Shown here: piece by piece, positions 59,762 through 64,000 of the stretch
Position numbering within the stretch: position 1 is the first letter of the stretch
How the letters are laid out: each line of letters opens with the position of its first letter
Assembly (NCBI GenBank): GCA_003024175.1
Contig: MDYQ01000018.1
Location: forward strand, 124,001 to 188,000
Direction: 5' to 3'
DNA length: 64,000 nucleotides
Source: Planoprotostelium fungivorum
Taxonomy: Eukaryota; Evosea; Variosea; Cavosteliida; Cavosteliaceae
The notes under the pieces: generated by a model
What the model was told of the DNA's origin: nothing
Databases searched by the model: none
What the model saw: the letters and a program-made list of their open reading frames with translations, nothing else
Made by a program: the position numbers and the translations under genes

Positions 59762-61484
59762 TCATATCGGTTTATATACACATCTGTACAGTTCGTCTGA
59801 CACTCCTTCATCTCGAGCACATTGTGCGATATGCTTCCTCAGGCTCGTTCCCTCTTGAGGCTGCGACACTAGCCCCGACGTGACAGCCCACTCCAGAACT
59901 CTCTGCGAGCTATGCATCAATGCTGTCATCAGATCTACCCCCTCCATCGGACACCCCTCATCTCTACACCACTGCAGTAGCTCTACGTCCTCCTCCCTGA
60001 CCAGTACGTCCAGAAGATTTCTGGGCCAAGGTCCACCCCTCTTGATGTATTCCTTGAACACGAACGATGCGTCGTATTTCTGTGGGGGCGTCTTGGATCC
60101 AGTGTAACATTCAAAGAGTGGCTGAAATAATCGCAGGACGTGCTGCTCCTCGATATCGAATCGGTGGTTGAGGCACCAGAGGAAGACGTCAGGGAGGGGA
60201 TAGACCAAGAGGAGATGACGATCGATGGAGAAGCCCAGGCGATGGAGTGCCTCTAACGTGTCCGTGTCACTGGAGCGGAGATCTGAGACGGGAAAGTGGT
60301 TCGAGTGGAGCCAATGGACCACTTGGACGGCATTTCTCTCGGATGCGTCGATGGCCAGACGTTTGTTCCTCCGATTGACGGGACATCCGTGATTCAGCAA
60401 CCATTCGGCCACTTGCGGTGAACATTCTAAACCGGCCGAGAATGTCTCTTGATCCCAAGGACATCTGTTTTGATGATGTGAGGAGAGGTTGGAAGAGAGA
60501 GCGTGAAAGAGTGGACATTGAAGAGGATAGAGGAGATCACCCTTCTCTGTGAACCTTCTCTAATTCATCGAGCATTCCATTCCGGGCAAGATGTACTGTG
60601 ACTTCCTTGTCCCAAGGACAGCCGTGACCTCTCAACCAATCTAACGTCTGCATCTTCCCTAACCTCGCCGCCTCAGCGCACACGCCTTGAAAGATCAATA
60701 CAAATCGAAGAGAGAACACACCAGTCCATAATATTCCTCCCTTTTCATAGATCCACTGAAGGAAGGGAAAACTGCAGGAGACAGCAGCGGCAGTTAAGGG
60801 GCTGAAATCGATGGGGTATCCGTTCTCGTCTGCCCAGCGGACGATCTCTGCGTGGCCTGCTCGGGCGGCTTCCTTACAGACCTCCACCTCATCCCACCAG
60901 TCAGCATGGTGGGTCATGATCCACTTCAACACGTCCAGATGTCCTCCTCTGGCTGCCCATACGGCCGCGTTCTTTCTCTCTTTAGACGTGAGGATGGTTC
61001 CTTGGCTCACCTTCCCATCTGTGGAGCTGTCCCAATCATCTCCTATTGGACAGTGATGTTCGTGAGCGTATTGAAGGATATTCAGGTGTCCCTCACGTGC
61101 GGCTTGAACATAAACAGTTCCTCCCCAGACGCATTCTATCGAACGAACATAGTCGAGAATGTGCAGGTGTCCGTGTTGAGCGGCGAGACAACACAACGCG
61201 AATCCATTGTTGGTGAGTGGATAGTTAAGCACACTGTGGATCCAACGTAAGAGATGGAGGTGTCCACCGATTGCACAGAGCTCTTCGACTGATTCTGACG
61301 ATTCCTCCCAAAAGTTCCAACGAGCAGTGACCTTCTTTGGTGGTTGGAATTGTCTCACTGTACTCCGGAATCTGCGACAGACGAAATGAAGGGGGAGATG
61401 AAGACCTATTGGGATGAGATTGAAAATCTGGCATAGCATATCATGTGGAAGGTCTTCTATGCATGCCCTTTGCTCCTCGCTCAT
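59762..61484 (-). CDS. F-box protein with GCPWD-type ankyrin repeats
   Basis: Start at 61484 (MSEEQRACIEDLPHDMLCQI). IEDLPHDMLCQIFNLIPIG with LHFVCRRFRSTV is an F-box, which recruits SCF ubiquitin ligase. The rest is a chain of ankyrin-like repeats of the kind with a C-P-W-D or C-P-x box at each turn: GGHLHLLRWIHSVL, HGHLHILDYVRSIECVWGG, EGHLNILQYAHEHHCPIGDD, GGHLDVLKWIMTHHADWWD, KMQTLDWLRGHGCPWDKEV, VAEWLLNHGCPVNRRNKR and EDVELLQWCRDEGCPMEG. The ankyrins would bind substrate. One intron splits the gene at about 60690; the C-terminal exon starts near 60440 and ends at 59762. It is head-to-head with the NSUN gene, only about 55 bases between start codons. Confidence 0.85.
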
Positions 61485-61539
61485 CTCCAAAAAATAAATA
61501 TTCCACATCACATCACATCACAATCGCATCACAAACGCG
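61485..61539. promoter_or_regulatory. 55-base divergent promoter with CATCACA repeats
   Basis: This is all the space between the two start codons. It contains AATAAATATTCC and CACATCACATCACATCACAA. It must serve both genes or extend into them. The same CATCACATCACATCACA string precedes the RecQ-like start at about 11832-11852 on the minus strand. Confidence 0.45.
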
Positions 61540-63079
61540 ATGGCTGATGTGTCTGACATAACAAAAGAGGCTGAGACTCTGAATATAGAAGATGAAGGTA
61601 GTGATTCGGAAGAGGAAGTGAAGAGTAATCGCCACCAGAGACAGAAGAAGCAGGTGATCCCAAGAGAATGACACATTCGTTGATCATACAGCAGAATCAG
61701 ACTGCCAAAGGCAAGTCAGTATCCAAGAAAAAGGAGAAGGAGTTGGCAAAAGAGAAGGATCTGCGTGAATCCACCATGAGAGCGTTCAACACCTATTTCG
61801 AGGCCATATACGGACAAGAGAGGTGACCATCTATCCTTCATCTTTCCCTCCATAACCTTCGCTCATTCTTCTCAGGTGGCCAAAACTTCTCGAAGCCCTA
61901 CAGAAACCTGGACGTCACTGTTGCTTGGTCAATCGGTGTGTCTCTTCCCTCCTTCATCTCTCATCCAGAGAAGGTTCTGTTCGGAAGAAGCCACACAAGC
62001 GACGATCAGTCAATTTCCCGCACTCGAGAGATTAGATTACATATCCATCCCCGCTTTCATCAGCTCCGAACGATTTCCCCAACCACCAAAGGTGAAGAAT
62101 CGAACGCATCAGAAATCAGAGGAACTAAGACAGAACAGGATGAGAAGGGTGTATGCATGTACTACCCCCTCGACGCCGCATCACTCCTCGCTGTCGATGC
62201 ACTGGACTTGAAGCCAAGTGAGAAGAAGGAGGAGATGAAGAGTGACAAGCTGCAGATCACAGCGTGCTGGACATCTGTGCGGCACCAGGAGGAAAGACTC
62301 TGGCGATCATGCAGCACTTGACCTCAATGGGCTCCACCTTGACCTCCAACGAGATCGCGCCAGATCGCAAGAGGAGATTGAAGCAAGTGGTGTGGGATTA
62401 CGTTCCAAAGGGCAAGGAGAGGGACAGAATCATCGTCACCAGCAGAGACGGAACACACTGGGAAGAAGAAGAGAGGTGTGAGATTCAGATCACTGTGTGA
62501 CCATCATCCTCAGCACTCACCGATGAAGATACGACCGAGTTCTAGTGGATGCACCATGTTCATCAGAGAGACATCTGTTGAAAGACATGACAGAGTTTTT
62601 GAAAGTGAGTCTGAGAATGGATGAGGGAGTGCTGAGTGATTGCAGTGGACACCAAAGAAGACGGGAAATGCATCGAAAGAGCAGCTGAAGATATTGAAAT
62701 CGGCCATCATGGCCGTTCGTGTCAATGGATTGGTGGTCTACGGAACATGTTCCATCAGCACGAAAGAGAATGACGATGTGATCGAAAAGATATTGAAGAA
62801 ATCAAAGATCAACATTGAGGTGAGATGAAGGATGATTTCACACTCCACATCTGAAGATTCGAAACCAAGAACCATTCTATCTATTTAGAGATATAGAACT
62901 GAAGAGAGAAGGTGATGCGAAGAGAGTGGGCCATCGGAGAGAGAACGAAATACGGTTGGATTGTCCTCCCCGATGATGGACACGGTTGGGGACCCCTCTT
63001 CTTCACGATACTCAAGAGACTCCCCGACGATGACGATTCGAACAGCGAAGAGAGTCAGACGGAGAGCGATGAAGATTAA
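61540..63079 (+). CDS. NSUN-type RNA m5C methyltransferase (NSUN3/4-like)
   Basis: An S-adenosylmethionine-dependent RNA cytosine-5 methyltransferase. Start at 61540 (MADVSDITKEAETLNIEDEG), with an acidic and then Lys-rich leader. The catalytic domain has VLDICAAPGGKTLAIMQHL (SAM loop), TLTSNEIAPDRKRRLKQVVW, the PCxxxR motif VLVDAPCSSERHLL (second cysteine loop) and VYGTCSISTKENDDVI (the TCS nucleophile motif). Further on, PREWAIGERTKYGWIVLPDD and GHGWGPLFFTILKRL close the domain, with an acidic tail ending SDED at 63079. The DAPCSSERH spelling is closer to NSUN3/NSUN4 than to NSUN2 or NOP2. Those act on mitochondrial tRNA-Met or 12S rRNA, but no mitochondrial targeting peptide is apparent, so the target is unclear. 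Confidence 0.88.
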
Positions 63080-63485
63080 AGAAGACGATTGATGAAAGAG
63101 ATAGTTTCATTAATGTGGTGTGAAACACATGTGTTCGCCCACGGCGGGTGCCCGAGTTTTCAGTCTGTAAGGGATGTCTACGTTATTTCATTCATCCGGC
63201 CGGTGAAGTCCGACTCAGGCAGGAACCAACGCGGCTTAACTCGGGAATGAAGACAATCCCGGATGTCAGTCTACAATGAAACATCATCTGTTTCTTCCGA
63301 ACGACAGGTGCGCCTCGAGAAGAGAGGACGGAAAACTGCAAACTGAACAGAGAAAGTTATCAAATCCACAACCTAATACATATCATCCACACATCTACCT
63401 TCTGACTCAACAAGAGGTGAGCATCACATATCACAGTCAATCGCTTTCAGTTAATGGGTGGTGAAACACCCGACGGTCGTGACAC
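63080..63485. other. Intergenic region before the PAQR gene, with a GC-rich block
   Basis: About 400 bases without a gene. Around 63140-63250 the sequence is GC-richer than its surroundings (CCCACGGCGGG, CCGGCCGG). A 12-base perfect palindrome with an E-box core, AACACATGTGTT, lies at 63124-63135. These could be promoter elements for the downstream receptor. Confidence 0.4.
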
Positions 63486-64000
63486 ATGGATAAAAGTGCT
63501 GACAGAGATTCAGCATCAACAATGGACATGAGAATCTCGACCGAGCGGGAAGCATTCCCCGATGGTGTCGATCGATTGAGATTCCGAGTCAGCAGCACCA
63601 TCAATCACAAAGAAGCGTCAACGGCCTTGGCCAATTTCACATCCTCACTGGGATTGAGACAAGAAGAGGAGGAAGTCTGCAAGAAGGAGGAAGAAGACTT
63701 GATCATGCAGTACACCTTTCTATTAGACTACAAGGAAGTTCCCGGCTGGCTTCAATTCAACGAATTCATCCGTTCCGGCTATCGAAGGCCTGGTGAGTTC
63801 CATATCTCCCATTGAAAGCTCATCCGATCCAAAGGACTGAGGTACAGTGATATCTGTCGATCATTGTTCCAGATCCACAATGAGACGGGTAACTGCTGGA
63901 CCCATCTACTGGGCTTTCTCTTCTTCTTCCTCTGGGGCGGGAACGCCTTCGTCATTCAACTGTCCGGCGAGCACTTTGCCTGCCGATTCTTCTTTTTTAT
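63486..64000 (+). CDS. PAQR/adiponectin-receptor-like protein, 5' part (3' end outside window)
   Basis: The gene starts at 63486 (MDKSADRDSASTMDMRISTE) and runs off the right edge. After a Glu-rich segment come YKEVPGWLQFNEFIRSGYRR and, across an intron at 63795-63838, LRYSDICRSLFQIHNETGNC, then WTHLLGFLFFFLWGGNAF. The GYR...HNETxNxWTHLLG pattern is the entry to the first membrane segment of the PAQR family and is followed by a hydrophobic helix here. PAQR proteins are seven-helix proteins related to ceramidases and to fungal Izh and hemolysin III. The rest of the protein, with the remaining metal ligands, is outside the window. Confidence 0.85.

Noticed and set aside
59762-61484. Ankyrin gene as an inserted giant-virus remnant
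   Set aside because: It has a eukaryotic F-box, an intron, host-like base composition and lies between ordinary host genes; there is no capsid, polymerase or other viral gene nearby.

Overview
This window reads as a compact nuclear chromosome of a free-living unicellular eukaryote. Genes lie a few tens to a few hundred bases apart on both strands, and nearly all are cut by very short introns (roughly 35 to 80 bases) with a strong GTGAG-type 5' splice site. The gene set mixes a membrane hybrid histidine kinase, a full-size PDR-type ABC transporter, a p300-type acetyltransferase, a RhoGEF, a COG subunit and a TMEM17-like ciliary transition-zone protein. Histidine kinases together with a cilium gene point away from animals and from crown fungi and fit an amoebozoan or similar heterotrophic protist; a protosteloid amoeba is my best guess. 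That placement is inference. I saw no retroelement, DNA transposon, CRISPR array or convincing tRNA or rRNA gene.

Layout. 1-958: 5' part of a kelch-repeat gene (-). 1119-4381: nucleoplasmin-like FKBP prolyl isomerase and fatty-acid 2-hydroxylase (+). 4431-6875: eIF4G (-). 7528-9605: ERGIC-53-like cargo lectin (+). 9634-16417: four minus-strand genes in tandem, namely a RECQ5-like helicase, a RecJ-like DHH phosphoesterase, an RBM42-like RNA-binding protein and a ZC3H3-like CCCH protein. 16558-22467: a compact p300/CBP-type acetyltransferase and a RhoGEF with two DH and three PH domains (+). 22468-23632: the largest gene-free stretch, holding a 54-bp direct repeat and a perfect hairpin.

23633-24767: short-chain dehydrogenase (-). 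25358-26512: NMNAT (+). 26521-29595: an ankyrin-PDAT acyltransferase fusion (-). 29801-32185: two unrecognised genes. 32419-35071: arrestin-fold protein and triosephosphate isomerase (+). 35105-35811: TMEM17-like (-). 36469-40479: hybrid histidine kinase (+). 40608-50046: COG3, GPR137/TOM1-like, guanylate kinase, KDM2/7-like JmjC-PHD protein and dUTPase (all -). 50210-56051: EMC5 and a PDR transporter (+). 56076-59719: two unrecognised genes and a small Ala/Gly-rich protein. 59762-61484: F-box/ankyrin protein (-). 61540-63079: NSUN-type RNA methyltransferase (+). 63486-64000: 5' part of a PAQR receptor (+).

There is no operon logic. Most neighbours are housekeeping genes linked only by proximity. 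Points worth a second look are the adjacent RecQ-like and RecJ-like genes, the ankyrin-PDAT fusion, a JmjC protein whose C-terminal iron ligand appears replaced by tyrosine, the RhoGEF whose first DH lacks the usual core motif, and the p300 core without its usual accessory domains. Exon joins were made by eye from frame and GT...AG signals, so internal boundaries are approximate unless stated.
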